Below, in pieces: positions 12,709 through 23,615 of a stretch of DNA of 64,000 nucleotides. A program made the position numbers and the translations under genes. Positions within the stretch are counted from its first letter, which is position 1. Each line of letters begins with the position of its first letter. The DNA is taken from positions 4,526,001 to 4,590,000 of the forward strand of contig SPDT01000007.1 in the NCBI GenBank assembly GCA_008477525.1, given 5' to 3'. The notes beneath the pieces are model-generated. The model was not told the origin of the DNA. It did not search any database and was given only the letters and a program-made list of their open reading frames with translations. This stretch comes from Hypomyces perniciosus. Its lineage: Eukaryota; Ascomycota; Sordariomycetes; Hypocreales; Hypocreaceae.

Positions 12709-13557
12709 CTTGTCGCCAGACACGGGCTGCTTGTTAGAGGGTATGAAGAGGGAGGGAGAGAGAGATTCGAGCGCTGAGGCTGAATCCAGACGAGGTCGAT
12801 TGAGGCTGGACAAGTCCCGGACCAGGCCGCTCGTTCGGCAAAACGATTTGCACTGAGGTGTGGCTAAGAATGTGTCATGAGGCGCTAACTCGGAGTGGCC
12901 TAAGGCAGCGATAACGGTGTTTCTATTATCGGCCTCAGCAAGCAATCCCCCCTTTGTCGTATGATTTCTTTGTCTTATCTGATCATCTGATCTAGGAAGA
13001 GAATAATACGGAGTAATCGTATGTACGGAGTACTCCGTACCTTATGTATTAATAGGTCTTGACTAGTAGTACTATCATTGAGGTTGGTCTCTTTTTATGT
13101 CCCGACAGAATGCGGTTTCTCAATCGGGGCTCACCGATTAGTCCAACCCATGCGATTACGGGGTAAATTAATCCCCATAGATTTCAGTCCAGTAATCTCC
13201 ATTGACAAGACCGCTTATCTAAATCTCCCGTCATCAGAGGATCGCATCACAAGACCTCATCTACGTCAGCGGGCAGCGGGGGTCAATGTTACGGTCTGAG
13301 CCTTGTCTGTTCGCCCTGTTGTGCTGTCGCACCTATTCCTATCCGTATGAACCAAAATATGTGAAACTCTATGCTATGACGGCACGCATGGATATAAACA
13401 GTGAGGATTGTCGAAATGTCCGTACTAGTTATTCATTATACTAGGTACTACTATTACTGGGCGGTGCAACAAGTTCAGTGGATCCGCTTTTCTATGTCTA
13501 AAGTGCACCCCCGTGCACAAACAAACCAAAATAAAAAGAAAGCAATCATCACAAGAC
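12709..13557. other. Intergenic with perfect 18-bp palindrome
   Basis: COX24 promoter and the 3' flank of SYM1. Apart from the interspersed TACGGAG motifs (13007 and 13023-13040) nothing is recognised. Confidence 0.6.
13023..13040. repeat. Perfect palindrome GTACGGAGTACTCCGTAC
   Basis: This 18-bp sequence is its own reverse complement. It is the longest perfect instance here of a motif that recurs, whole or as a half-site, at many intergenic places in the window. Confidence 0.9.
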
Positions 13558-14266
13558 TTAGGTTGCCGGGGCACTCAAGACAATCTCCTCCTTGGCGTCA
13601 GCTGTCTGGCCGTTCACCCAGCTTAGGTAGCTGTTCCAGCCAATCGAAATAACATTGGCAAAAAGAAGACGGTATTGCAGCGGCAAAAAGGTGAAGTTAA
13701 CCATCTGCACAGCCGGCCAGACCATCCAGTTAGCCTTGAGTGCCGGCCACCATGTCGTCTGCAGGCGTTCCGTCGGGCTGTTACCCTCCATGGTCGCCAT
13801 GCTGCTCAGGAAGGCTCCGATCATGACGGGCGCAAAGAGGGTTTGGTCACAGGCAACGCGCGCCATCGCCTCAACTCGCGCATTTTTGAAAGTGACACGG
13901 CGAGCGAGGAAGCCCAGCCATGTTGTTGCCACAGGCCCAAAGAAACCTATGATAATTAATTAGCATTGTGTGCAAAAAAAAAATTGTTGAGGACCCAGCG
14001 AGATCAGGCAGCCATATAAACTCACATCCACCATACAGGGTCATCCGCCCCGTTCGGACTAGGTCATGGTTCTGAATGCCCTTCTTCTCAACAAGCTGCT
14101 GAGCAGTAATATCGCCGGTAGCAAAAAGAACGGCAGTGGTCACGCCTTGTGTGAGCAACGGGCGGGCAGCAAGCCGTCCATTGTACCTGTGATAAGGGTC
14201 AGAATGAAAGCCATCTCAACAAGATATCAGGGGTGGCGCAACATACCAACGAAGAAAAGCCGACAT
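13558..14266 (-). CDS. SYM1: Sym1/Mpv17/PMP22 family mitochondrial membrane protein
   Basis: Small inner-mitochondrial-membrane protein; family members help maintain mitochondria under ethanol or heat stress and may act as channels. Exons 14266-14247 (20 nt), 14186-14026 and 13946-13558 give 189 aa. The Mpv17 signature is present at the C-terminal end: [16 protein letters not shown], then [10 protein letters not shown] and WNSYLSWV. The N-terminal half has [19 protein letters not shown], typical of the first membrane helix and loop. Introns are 60 and 79 bp; the second contains a run of about 12 A on the plus strand. The first splice creates [20 protein letters not shown], which is the family pattern. 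Confidence 0.93.
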
Positions 14267-15188
14267 TATAGCGTTTGAATGCTTTTAGAAACCGGCCAAG
14301 TACTGGAATAAAAAAACCAAAGCAAAACAAAGGCGCGAGCCGTTTGAACTTTAAAGGATCTCGAGATTCTCTGGAGGCTCAACAAGGTATACCGAGTTGG
14401 CGGATACCAATTGGGGTAATCCCGTAATCAGAAACCAAGCTCCGAATAGCGGAACCGGACGAGAAAGCGGCTGGGAAAACACTAGAGCTAGACCGTGTTG
14501 ATGAAGATGAAGGATCTTGACAGTGACAAGAATTAGGAGAAATTTCACCCAGATAGATGTGGTATTAAAAAGGAGAAACTGTGGAGGTGCCTGACCACAC
14601 ACAAAGATGTTTGGGGGTAAATTTCGCTAAAACCTGGCGTCGGTCTAAGGGCGCTGAGCTCGCCGAGAATCTAGTACTATCGCGAGTTTCACCGTGGTGT
14701 GTCTCTAATATCGTCACAGCCCGAGTTGCACCCAACAAAACAAAGATCCATTAGCATTACGCACGGGCTGTGTAACGAGTCATCTGGATCTTTCCCCCTG
14801 CCCCTAGATCGACTCACTTATTAGGAGTAGGGCGGCCAATATGTGACCAGGGAGTGGAAATTAGAGAAGTGGCTGTTAGAAATACGAGTAGTATGCACAC
14901 TACAAGGCTTGGCCTCAAGCGACGGAATATCTAGTTCTCAGCGTATGAGATATGACAGTCAAGAGTCTCTCTTAATGCTCTCGCCACAAGGTACGCATCT
15001 ACTGTATCAACATTGATTAACTTGATCAGAGCATATATCATGTATAAAACACCAAACGCAACCAATCCACCTCGAGCTAACAGTTAGACCATAACAACCC
15101 AAGGTATATTTATGCCCAAAAACGCCATATCCATCAAGTCATGTTTTCCAACCTGTCATCACTCATCACAGCATCAATCCGATCCAAG
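14267..15188. other. Intergenic, no gene seen
   Basis: SYM1 promoter and SPC7 3' flank. An open frame at 14351-14602 (minus) has no family features. Confidence 0.6.
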
Positions 15189-18100
15189 CTACTTCTTCCC
15201 CCTGGCAATCAGCCTCTCATGTAGTTCTACAACCACATTGCTCCATTCCTCATCCCCAGCTCCCACCCGTTTACCAATCCTTGTGCCTAAAAACTCCCCG
15301 ACCTTACCTACGTTGAATTGTTCTCCATATAAGACTTTTGCCTCTGTTGAAATATCCACATTCACACCTTCAGGTCCGCTAAAGCCTTGTAGATTAAGCG
15401 TGACTTCCACTCGTGTCTCCAATGGTACCAAAAGGAGCGAGCTCGTCATTGCGATGCTTGAGTCAGAGGTTCTGGTGACTTTTGTGGGGAACGAAACATT
15501 GATGCGATCAACCTGCAGCGAGACTATATTTGCCTTGTCCCATGCAGCTCGCACCACGTTAAGGAGATGAGATATCTTTGTACGACTCTGAGGCATGGCT
15601 CGAATATGATCCCGTATGCACTGAAGAAAAAACTCTTTCTCCACGGTTTTGGGTACGGCATTGTTCTCACGACCATCGGCGATGTACCAAAGATCAATCC
15701 GGGAATTGGGTTGATGAGTCTGAAAGGAGGCGATGTCGAAAACAAGTTCAATCTCGCGCTTGTAGGTCATTGACAGGGTTGAACCAGATATTCCGGTCAC
15801 AGCCCAGCCATGGTCTTTTTCAATTGCATCAACTCGCGCTGTTCGTCCAAATGTTAGTGGCAAGCAGAAAACGATATGATAACATCGACATACCTTTGAG
15901 GTTGTGGACCTCATTGCCAGTCCAGCCTCGGCATTCTTCACGAATTCGTTCAGATTCCTTAATGTCCTCAAGACATTTTTGCTTCCGGACAACCAATTCT
16001 TCCACGTCGACTTCTGATGCTTCGAATTCTCGGCGAAGCTTAGCAATGAGCTTCTTTTTCTGAGCGATGTCTTCATCCAAAGTTGTCAACTCTGTGCGGG
16101 CGGCTTCGAGCTCAGCCGGATCGCAGTCGGCTAGTTCCCGGGCAACTTCCTCGAGATTATTGCTTTCTTCCAAGCGAGATTCGTATTGGCTCACTATGGC
16201 GGGCACGACAGACGCAAGAAGGTTCTCCTGTTCCTCTAGAACGTTCTGATCGTTATCCATACCCTCAGCAATGTTGATGAGACCTTCTTTGAGTCCATCT
16301 TGAAGTTTCATCCTCCACTCATACCACATAGCCTTGCTGAGGTGGCGAGCGTGGGTCTTGACGTTTTTGAACTGATTGTCCATAAGCGCCTTGACTTCAG
16401 GGGTAGCAGACATATACTCTCGGAAAAGCGGCGGGTTCTCCTCGAATGTTTCCGTCTCAATCTCCTTTACTATCCTTCGTCCCTCCGAAATGTATTTTTT
16501 GAGTTCTCGGCACGAATGTTGATAGAGCTCCAACGTGGGCACAGTACATGCACCTGCCACGATACAACGCTCGAGGGATCGATCGTTTTGGTTATCCTCT
16601 GAGCTTCCGTCTTGTGAAGTGCTTGGTGCAATGGTATGGCGGCGCTTCGTCGTTGTGAGTTCCATGAAGCGAATCGAAGTCATGTTCAGAAAGTCTTGGA
16701 GGTGTATCTGGTCTTCGTCGCCATCAACCCGACGCTGATTCTCATCATCCACCGGAGACTGGTGGAGTTGGACTTCGTGAACAGTTTGGTAGTCATTGAC
16801 ATCCTTGAAGCGCCTTTGGTTAAGCGGCGTGGTAGCTTTAAGTGGTGATGAGAGTGGTGGCGGGAGGAATTTCCCGGCGTCGTCAAAACTTAACCGAGAC
16901 GCTTTCGTGAGTCTTCCTGTCGTCTCGGCTTTAGAGGGCGGTTGCTGTAGCTTCACATTCTTCACAGGACTGCCTTGATGTCCTTTCAGCCTCTTGATGC
17001 CATCATTATCTTCAACTTCTTCCTGTTCATCCAGTTCCGTAGGTCGCTTGCCAAGGAGGCCCCTGGCACTACCAACATGAAGGCTCTTGCGACCCTTCAG
17101 TGGCTTTCGCTTTGGGCTCAGACTATCAATCATCTCCCTAAGATTGAGTGTCGCATCTTTGTCTTCTTGAGGTGCACTGGTTCCGTGACCAAACATCTGT
17201 GGTCGTTTTTCTTTGTCCACCCCCTCCTCGCGCTCTTTCTCGATTTCTTCTACCAATTCCTGGGGGTCTTCAAAAGCAACACCGCGTTTTCCGGGGACGA
17301 ACTCTGTTGCTGAATCGCTGATAGATTCTCGTCGCTCGAAAATAGCAGCAACTTGAGGAGATCCAAGCCCATGCCTATCCGCACCAACTCCAGAAAGTCT
17401 CCGTGTCTGTGGCGTAACCGCCGTTGGTGTCCTGTTGCCGGTACTTGAACCACCCCAGAAAGATGACTGGTTTTTGCTTTGGGCCGGCTTTACTGGTGAC
17501 GGTGTCCGACTCGTGTTAGCAGAGCGTAATCTCCTTGGTGATGCAGACTGTGGTGTCCGGATTTGCGGGGCCAGCACCCTCCTCTTGGGCGACGCTGAGG
17601 CTTGTTGGGGTGTTGAAGGTTTTGCAGGTGATGGAGTTCTAGCTACATCGTTCGATTCTGTTGATACTTGCGCGCCAATGCTGCGACGCAAGGCTTTCCC
17701 CCAGGATGCAAAAAATCCAGGGCTGTCGGACTCCGATGTGCTTGCTGCTGCAGACTGAAGAGAAGCCCCTTTTTTGGGAGAAGGTTGTGACACAGCTGCC
17801 AGAATGGCCTCCCTGGGACTGTTGGGCTTGTTTACTTCACTCTCTAGAATCCTCTTTCCGAGAGTTCGTGGGCTTGTTGCACCGTTCTGAAGTATGCCAC
17901 CGATAGCCATGGTCATATCCATCCCCATGGTCGCATCCATATTCACGGTTGCATCACCATCACCATCTTCATCCCTACTTTGCCTAGCCCCAGTGATGAT
18001 TCGCCCGAGACCTACAGTCATATCCATAGTGGCATCATCCAACCCTGACTGGAATTTCCGGTTCAAAGGTCGACGTCGAGGAGCGCCATTGTTCGCCTTT

Positions 18101-19575
18101 TGCTGCGATAGCAAGCCGCCTATGACGGTAGTCATCTCCATAGACATGTCTTCGTTATCTTCGTCGAATTCATCAGCCTCTTGAGCTCGAGGGCGGTGAA
18201 TACCGCCAATCGCAGTTGTGAACTCCATAGTGGCCTCCTCCATGGCCTCGTCATCCATCTCACCCGAGTCTGACGCAATTGGTTGATTCTTACTTTGCGA
18301 CAAGATAGCTCCAAATGCGGTAGTGACGTCCATTGTCATCTCTTGTTCTGGTTCCTGTTCAAGCTCCCGTGTTACCAAGGGCTTGATGATTTTCCCCATC
18401 GCTCGAGTCATATCCATATCCATATCCATATCCATGTCGGTGTCCATGTCCATTTCCATCTCTGTGCCGTCATCATCCGGATAGGCATTATTCTTCTGCA
18501 CGGGAGGGTTTGAAGCTTCTTGGTTTTCAGTACTTGGGGCCGGTTGATTTCCCTTCTTGGCCCATCCAAATGAGGGTATAATTTCCTCTCCATCGTCAGA
18601 ATCGTCCTCGATCAAGCGTTGGGTTCCAGCACGCTTGGCTGCCATTCGAAGAGCCTCGTCCAGTGTGGAAGTTTCGTCGGCTATATCCATTGATCGATCT
18701 GATACGACGGAGGTGCCTGTTACTTCTTCGATGCTCATCATGGTCCCATCATCTGAATCGCTATTAGAATCCTCTTCCTCTTCCTCATCAGCTGCAATCT
18801 CCTCCACTGCATCTGCAGGCTCAGAGTCAGAGCTATAGATGGTCGAGGCAATGGTATCGTCCAAGTTAGACTGCGCCGCGAGCGAACTTCTTCGTCGCCT
18901 TCCTTGGTGAGAACCTTCTTGATTGTCCGAGAAGGCTTGGTTATTTTGTGATGTTGGATCTCGACCACCCGATGCCGAATTGGATTTCCGTCTTGAAGTT
19001 GTTGAATCTTGCATGTGCTCCACCTCATGGAATGTATGAAGAGTTGCTTCGGCTGCGAAAGACACCCTGCGGTTGGCCAGCGATTTGCGGCGAGCATCTC
19101 GCCTTTCTCGTTCTTCCCTCTCGCGCGCCGCAGCTTGCTGCTCCTCCTCCGTTCTAACCGCGATCTTGGAGCCACTTGATTCGTTACTAGCTGAGCTAGC
19201 TCCTTGAGCACTTTTTGAAGTTGATGGTTTTTTCAATGGCGGAATTTCGGGCAATAGGGACATCGTTGGCTTGAGAATTGATCGTGGAAGCTTTGGAGGC
19301 ACTGCAAGGGACTATCTAGATGTTAGAAATATCCATGGACCCTATGTTAACAATTGCCATACCGCGCGCCTGTTGCCATTCCCTTGCTTCATAGCATCCA
19401 GCCCACCTGGCCCTATACTCTTGCTCCTTGACTTTTTGCGACTGGCTGCCAATGAGCTGGCAACATCAACGGTCGCATTCTCCTTGTCCATAGCTTTCGA
19501 CAGATCGGTATGCGCGCCGATTGATTTACGGACACGCCGTGTCGCCGGCAAAGTTGCCTCTCGTAAAGGAGCCAT
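15189..19575 (-). CDS. SPC7: Kinetochore scaffold Spc7/Spc105 (KNL1)
   Basis: KNL1-type subunit of the KMN network that links kinetochores to microtubules and recruits checkpoint proteins. Exons 19575-19363, 19311-15894 and 15838-15189 give 1426 aa, the size expected for S. pombe-like Spc7. The N-terminus has KSRSKSIGPGGLD, then RSILKP and the PP1-docking RVSF (about residues 153-156). Between ~370 and ~545 lie six MELT-like repeats of the form M(D/E)xTxxxGxI. The C-terminal third is coiled coil followed by the Spc7 RWD-like domain. The first splice uses TAG|TCC rather than the next AG; this choice removes an in-frame stop and yields NRRASLAVPPKLPRS. Introns are 51 and 55 bp. The gene diverges from RPS11. 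Confidence 0.95.
18412..18456 (-). repeat. Short ATGGAT-type hexamer run inside SPC7
   Basis: On the coding strand this run encodes alternating Met-Asp (MDMDMD) just before a MELT-like repeat. Slippage-prone, in frame. Confidence 0.8.
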
Positions 19576-20006
19576 TTTGACGATGATGCTGGAGTTTGTC
19601 GCGTGGATTGACTCCAGAGTTGGTACTCTATGACAGTGACCCGCGATGACCGTGTTTGTTTACTTTCGTGGGGGGGTAACGGTACGTATCTCACATGCAG
19701 GACAGGCGCCACAAATGGGTACGTACCTAGGTTCCGCCCGGTAGCCTTCTGCGGTAAATGAGTCACGTGCCACAGTTCAGAGCGGGATTGATAAGGCTTG
19801 TCACGTGCTGATAGCCCACAGCCAATTGTTTTGCTCGCCTAAGCAGCCAATCCAAATTTTGCAAGCCCTAAGGTAGGAAAGTGGCCGCGAAAAAGTGTGT
19901 GATTGCCCTACTCCTCCATTCTGTGCAAAACCACCGACATTGTCTTCCCACCCTCAACGACACGCCCTCCTGTTACGGTACCTCCCCGGAGAAGGATTAA
20001 TTCAAG
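19576..20006. promoter_or_regulatory. Divergent SPC7 / RPS11 promoter region
   Basis: This 431-bp region holds two CACGTG E-boxes (19764-19769 and 19802-19807), two CCAAT boxes (19822-19826 and 19847-19851) and AGCCCTAA (19864-19871), which resembles the telomere-like boxes seen at ribosomal-protein promoters in fungi. The CCAAT and AGCCCTAA elements sit within 200 bp of the RPS11 start, so they most likely serve that gene. The function of each box is inferred from consensus only. Confidence 0.6.
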
Positions 20007-20791
20007 ATGTTAGTCCAGAACAGCGCCGCCATGCGATTCCCGCCAATTATTTTTACTGACCTGTTTTCAGGGCGACCGAGTTGACCGTCCAGTCGGAGCG
20101 TGCTTTCCAGAAGCAGCCCCATATCTTCCAGAACTCGAAGACCAAGACCAAGAGCGCCAGACCGGGCAAGGGTGGACGACGATGGTACAAGGACATTGGT
20201 CTGGGTTTCCGTACCCCTAAGACTGCCATTGAGGGCACCTACATCGGTACGTGCGACCTCTTTCACGATTGGGTGGGGCGGGATCACGAGTTGGGAATCT
20301 CGAAAGGATAGACATATGGGCTGGAGAATTTCCGAGACTCGAAGGATGAGCCCGAAGGAGAAGCAATGGGGAATAGGAGATGGCGCATTTGCAGGGAGCA
20401 GGCATCGCTGACTTGATGATGCAGACAAGAAGTGCCCCTTCACCGGCCTGGTCTCCATCCGTGGCCGTATCCTGACCGGCACCGTCGTTTCCACCAAGAT
20501 GCACCGAACTCTCATCGTCCGAAGAGAGTACCTTCACTATATCCCCAAGTACAACCGTTACGAGAAGCGACACAAGAACCTCGCCGCCCACGTCTCCCCT
20601 GCTTTCCGTGTTGAGGAAGGTGACCAGGTCACCGTTGGCCAGTGCAGGCCTCTGAGCAAGACTGTGCGTTTTTGTCTATCCATAATTTCGGTTGGGAAAG
20701 ACGGAATACTAATAGCGTGTAGGTCCGCTTCAACGTTCTGCGTGTGCTGCCCCGAACTGGCAAGGCGGTCAAGAAATTCAGCAAGTTCTAA
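20007..20791 (+). CDS. RPS11: 40S ribosomal protein S11 (uS17)
   Basis: Component of the cytosolic small ribosomal subunit. Exons 20007-20008, 20071-20246, 20425-20663 and 20723-20791 give 161 aa: [16 protein letters not shown]... to ...AVKKFSKF. The start codon is split: exon 1 supplies only AT, and G comes from exon 2 after a 62-bp GTTAGT...TTTTCAG intron with a TTTACTGAC branch site. The second intron is 178 bp, long for this genome; the third is 59 bp. The protein has the S17 motif region [19 protein letters not shown]. High conservation leaves little doubt about the frame. SPC7 is divergent to the left. Confidence 0.96.
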
Positions 20792-21450
20792 ATTGGGTTT
20801 CTCTTCTGGCATTTTTGGCGTGGTAAACATCAGGGGGGATAGGTCATTCCCACTGGAGGGTCGGGTCCCGGAAGTTGCTTCACAAAATGATTGTGTTGTA
20901 GATGCAATCGTGAATAAAAAAGACTCATGAACATGGCCTGGATGTCTCAGAAATGTCGATGGCGCATAATTCGATTCACGGTTAAGACTACGATGCTCGC
21001 TTGTGACAGCCTTTGGGGGGTTGATAATGAAGTGCTTGATGGCCTTGACGGATTTTCTTCGCATGTGATAGATGTGCTCTGTGGTCTCGAGACAAACCAA
21101 TGATGATGAGCGAGCTGTGTCCGGATCAGATGAATTGAGCGTCATTTGATATTACTAATGAGAGGTACGAATGGAATGATGAATAATAGCACTCCGTATT
21201 CCACATCATGTATCTATCTATTTAGGCCTAAGCGCGAGTTGCATAAAATGTACAGTGGGTGTCGCGCCAATTCACATAAAAATATACAGTACGTAATACA
21301 GTCCACCGCAATAATTCGCACCCCTGCCAAACATATGTACGTCAGATATTCTGTTGGGGACGCCGGAACCACATACTACTTACCTATAAAGGCCAATTCT
21401 TCGATGCCTTTTGGGCTGCTCCCTGGGGCCTCTCCCGATCATCTTTAGCA
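20792..21450. other. Intergenic, no gene seen
   Basis: RPS11 3' flank and the promoter of the CX9C gene. A minus-strand open frame (20558-21145) overlaps RPS11 coding DNA and is judged spurious. Confidence 0.6.
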
Positions 21451-22430
21451 ATGGGCTGGCTGCCGTCAATCTTCAGCGGCGATAGGTCAAGCGATCCCCT
21501 TGGCAAGCTCGACCCCAAACTCCGTGAATTTCTCGAGAAAGAATCACCAGTCAAATACACAACACCCAACCAGCGCTCCCCAGCGCTAGAACCCCACGAT
21601 GCGCCGACAACGATAGCTGAGGCAAAGCCTGAGCAAGCTGCGGTTCCCTCTGCCAGTCTGTATCAAGACGGGCGCTATGCGCATCTGTGGAAGAACTACC
21701 GCCCGCTGTCGCAAGTCGAGGCGGAAACCTCAACGGATCATGACAAGTTGATGGCTGTGCTGGAGGGCTACAAAGAGCGCAAGGCGGCAATTGCCCGAGC
21801 CGGACTCGAGAATTGTGCGCCGCAGCAGGAGGAGTGGATCAACTGCATGAAGAATGGGAGCTGGGAAGACCAACTACAGATGTGCCGGCATCAAGTACGG
21901 AGGTTTGAGAGGTGCTACACAATGCAATCCGTACGTCGTAGTACCCCCGGGGCGCCTTGCGCTCCATTATCTGGATCTTCTATGCTAATACTAACATGGT
22001 ACAGAGGTTTCTAAGAGCATTGGGCTATGGGTCAGTAGCAGGCCGGCCAGCGGAAGTTGACGAAGACATCCAGCTGCATGCCGATGCGCTGTTCCAGCGA
22101 ATGCTCCAACACGAGACGGAAGTCGAACAGGCCAAGAAAGACGGCACGATGATTCCCACATTCGACCCTGTGCTCCCCAAGACAAATGTTGGCGCCATCA
22201 AGCCTACAGAGGAGATTGAAAAGCAGTGGAGGGAGAGGCTCGACCAGTTACCGGAGGATGAGCGGGCTGCGGAAGAGGCCGCTTTGAGGGCGGATTTACA
22301 AGCCAAGGCGGATATTGCGCGGAACGTGAGGAAGATATGGGCTACGAAGAAGGAGGAAAGGGAAGCGAGGCAAGCCGAAGGGCAGGGGACGTTTACAGAC
22401 ACCCTATCTGCTCTATTTGGGAAGAAGTGA
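21451..22430 (+). CDS. Twin-CX9C protein, function unknown
   Basis: Two exons (21451-21930 and 22005-22430; 74-bp intron GTACGT...GTACAG) give 301 aa. Residues ~120-160 contain CAPQQEEWINC and CRHQVRRFERC, each Cys-X9-Cys, the pattern of CHCH proteins oxidised by Mia40 in the mitochondrial intermembrane space. The N-terminus (MGWLPSIFSGDRSSDPLGKLDPKL in outline) has no presequence, as expected for that import route. The C-terminal half is charged and helical (likely coiled coil), unlike the very small classical CX9C proteins. Similar proteins seem widespread in filamentous fungi, but I cannot name one. Mitochondrial location is inference from the cysteine pattern. Confidence 0.85.
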
Positions 22431-22714
22431 TGGGATTATGACTACGATCTTCAAGTTCAAATGATGGTGTAAATGAATGTACCGGATCAGTTCAGTATTG
22501 TATCTTAATGGAATGAAGATGAATTACCATCCTCTTAGGGTATATATTATCAGTCACTTGGAATACACTGGCCATGGAAGATCCTCAGCTTATCAGCCAT
22601 AGAGCAAGATATGCAATCTAGGAAAAGTTGATCTTGCCCGTTCATCTCTTGTCACAGCCATACGCTGAACCCTCATTGTTCCCATCAAGATGTCGGCGCT
22701 CCATCGGATTAGAT

Positions 22715-22803
22715 GGTTCCGTGGTTTAGTTGGTCATAACATTTCGTTAACAGTTCAGTTAACACCACCGAAAAGGTCCCCGGTTCGATCCCGGGCGGAA
22801 TCA
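22715..22803 (+). tRNA. tRNA-Val(AAC) with 15-nt intron
   Basis: Acceptor stem GGTTCCG pairs with CGGAATC (one G-T pair). The A-box region is TGGTTTAGTTGG and the B-box is GGTTCGATCCC (22782-22792). The anticodon stem TTTCG/CGAAA closes a loop that reads TTAACAC after removal of GTTCAGTTAACACCA (22753-22767), leaving anticodon AAC. The intron lies one base 3' of the anticodon, the canonical site. Overall it resembles yeast tRNA-Val(AAC). Confidence 0.92.
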
Positions 22804-22806
22804 ACC

Positions 22807-22810
22807 TTTT
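22807..22810 (+). terminator. Pol III T-run terminator
   Basis: TTTT four bases after the tRNA discriminator base, the usual RNA polymerase III stop. Confidence 0.75.
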
Positions 22811-23615
22811 GCCTCTCTAGATAGCTAGAACTTTCTATAATCGGCCCATTGGTTTTTTTTTCTTAATATTTTTGTGCAAGTGTCCTCCTCTCTGGTCGTG
22901 GGAGTCATGGAACCATATGCTTACCCTAAATGTTCTCAATCACACACTTGAATAGTCTAACACTGCCTAGCTCCAATAACATAACAGTGAGACGTAACCT
23001 GCACAGAAAGATCTTTGAGGTTGTTCTCGTCATATTCGGCCCTGTGCTTAGTGTGTTTAATCATCGGTTCTCGTTCATTAGGGGTTGTTGGTTTGAGCTG
23101 AGTATGCTATCACACTGCGACTGCGTCAAAAGGTGCGCAATCTTGATATGGCTTTTAGAGAAACACGGGAACTCCACAATAGCAACTGGAGAGAATTCGG
23201 CATGTTAAGTACGTCAAGGCTATCAAGTATTTAAAATTCATTCTATGACAGAAATGTGAAGGGTGAAACGAATCGCTGGAACCATGGAGACTGCCAAGTC
23301 GAGTAACGGCGTCAGAGAGCCCTTCTCTACCAATTTCTTCTTGGAGTCGCTTTGTAATGGAAAGCAGACTGATAGCTGCAGCCCATAGATGATTGTAAAT
23401 CAAGCGTTCCGATCCAAATATTCACTCACGGTTAGCACGTTACACATTGGTTAGCAAAGCCTGACAATCTCGTCCCCGACAACAGAGCATTCAAGGGCAC
23501 ACATCCCACACTGATAGCAGGTGACTCAAGAATATGGTGAGTTCAATCGATTGCATATCGACTAAACTCTCATATGTCTGGAGAAGACATGATGGCCTTC
23601 CCGAGTCGAGCACTC
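22811..23615. other. Intergenic, no gene seen
   Basis: Between the tRNA and the BUD27 3' end. A T-rich run lies at 22850-22875. The short open frames at 22930-23403 have no protein-like character. Confidence 0.6.

Noticed and set aside
12709..12945. Upstream in-frame ATG extending COX24 by 79 residues
   Set aside because: It would bury the mitochondrial presequence that starts at 12708; probably 5' UTR.
20247..20424. Possible snoRNA in the long RPS11 intron
   Set aside because: GCTGAC and TGATGATG near the 3' end look like C/D boxes but are in the wrong order and fit the branch site; no paired terminal stem.
20558..21145. 195-codon minus-strand open frame
   Set aside because: It overlaps RPS11 exons in antisense, has no domain-like sequence, and its composition is that of a shadow frame.
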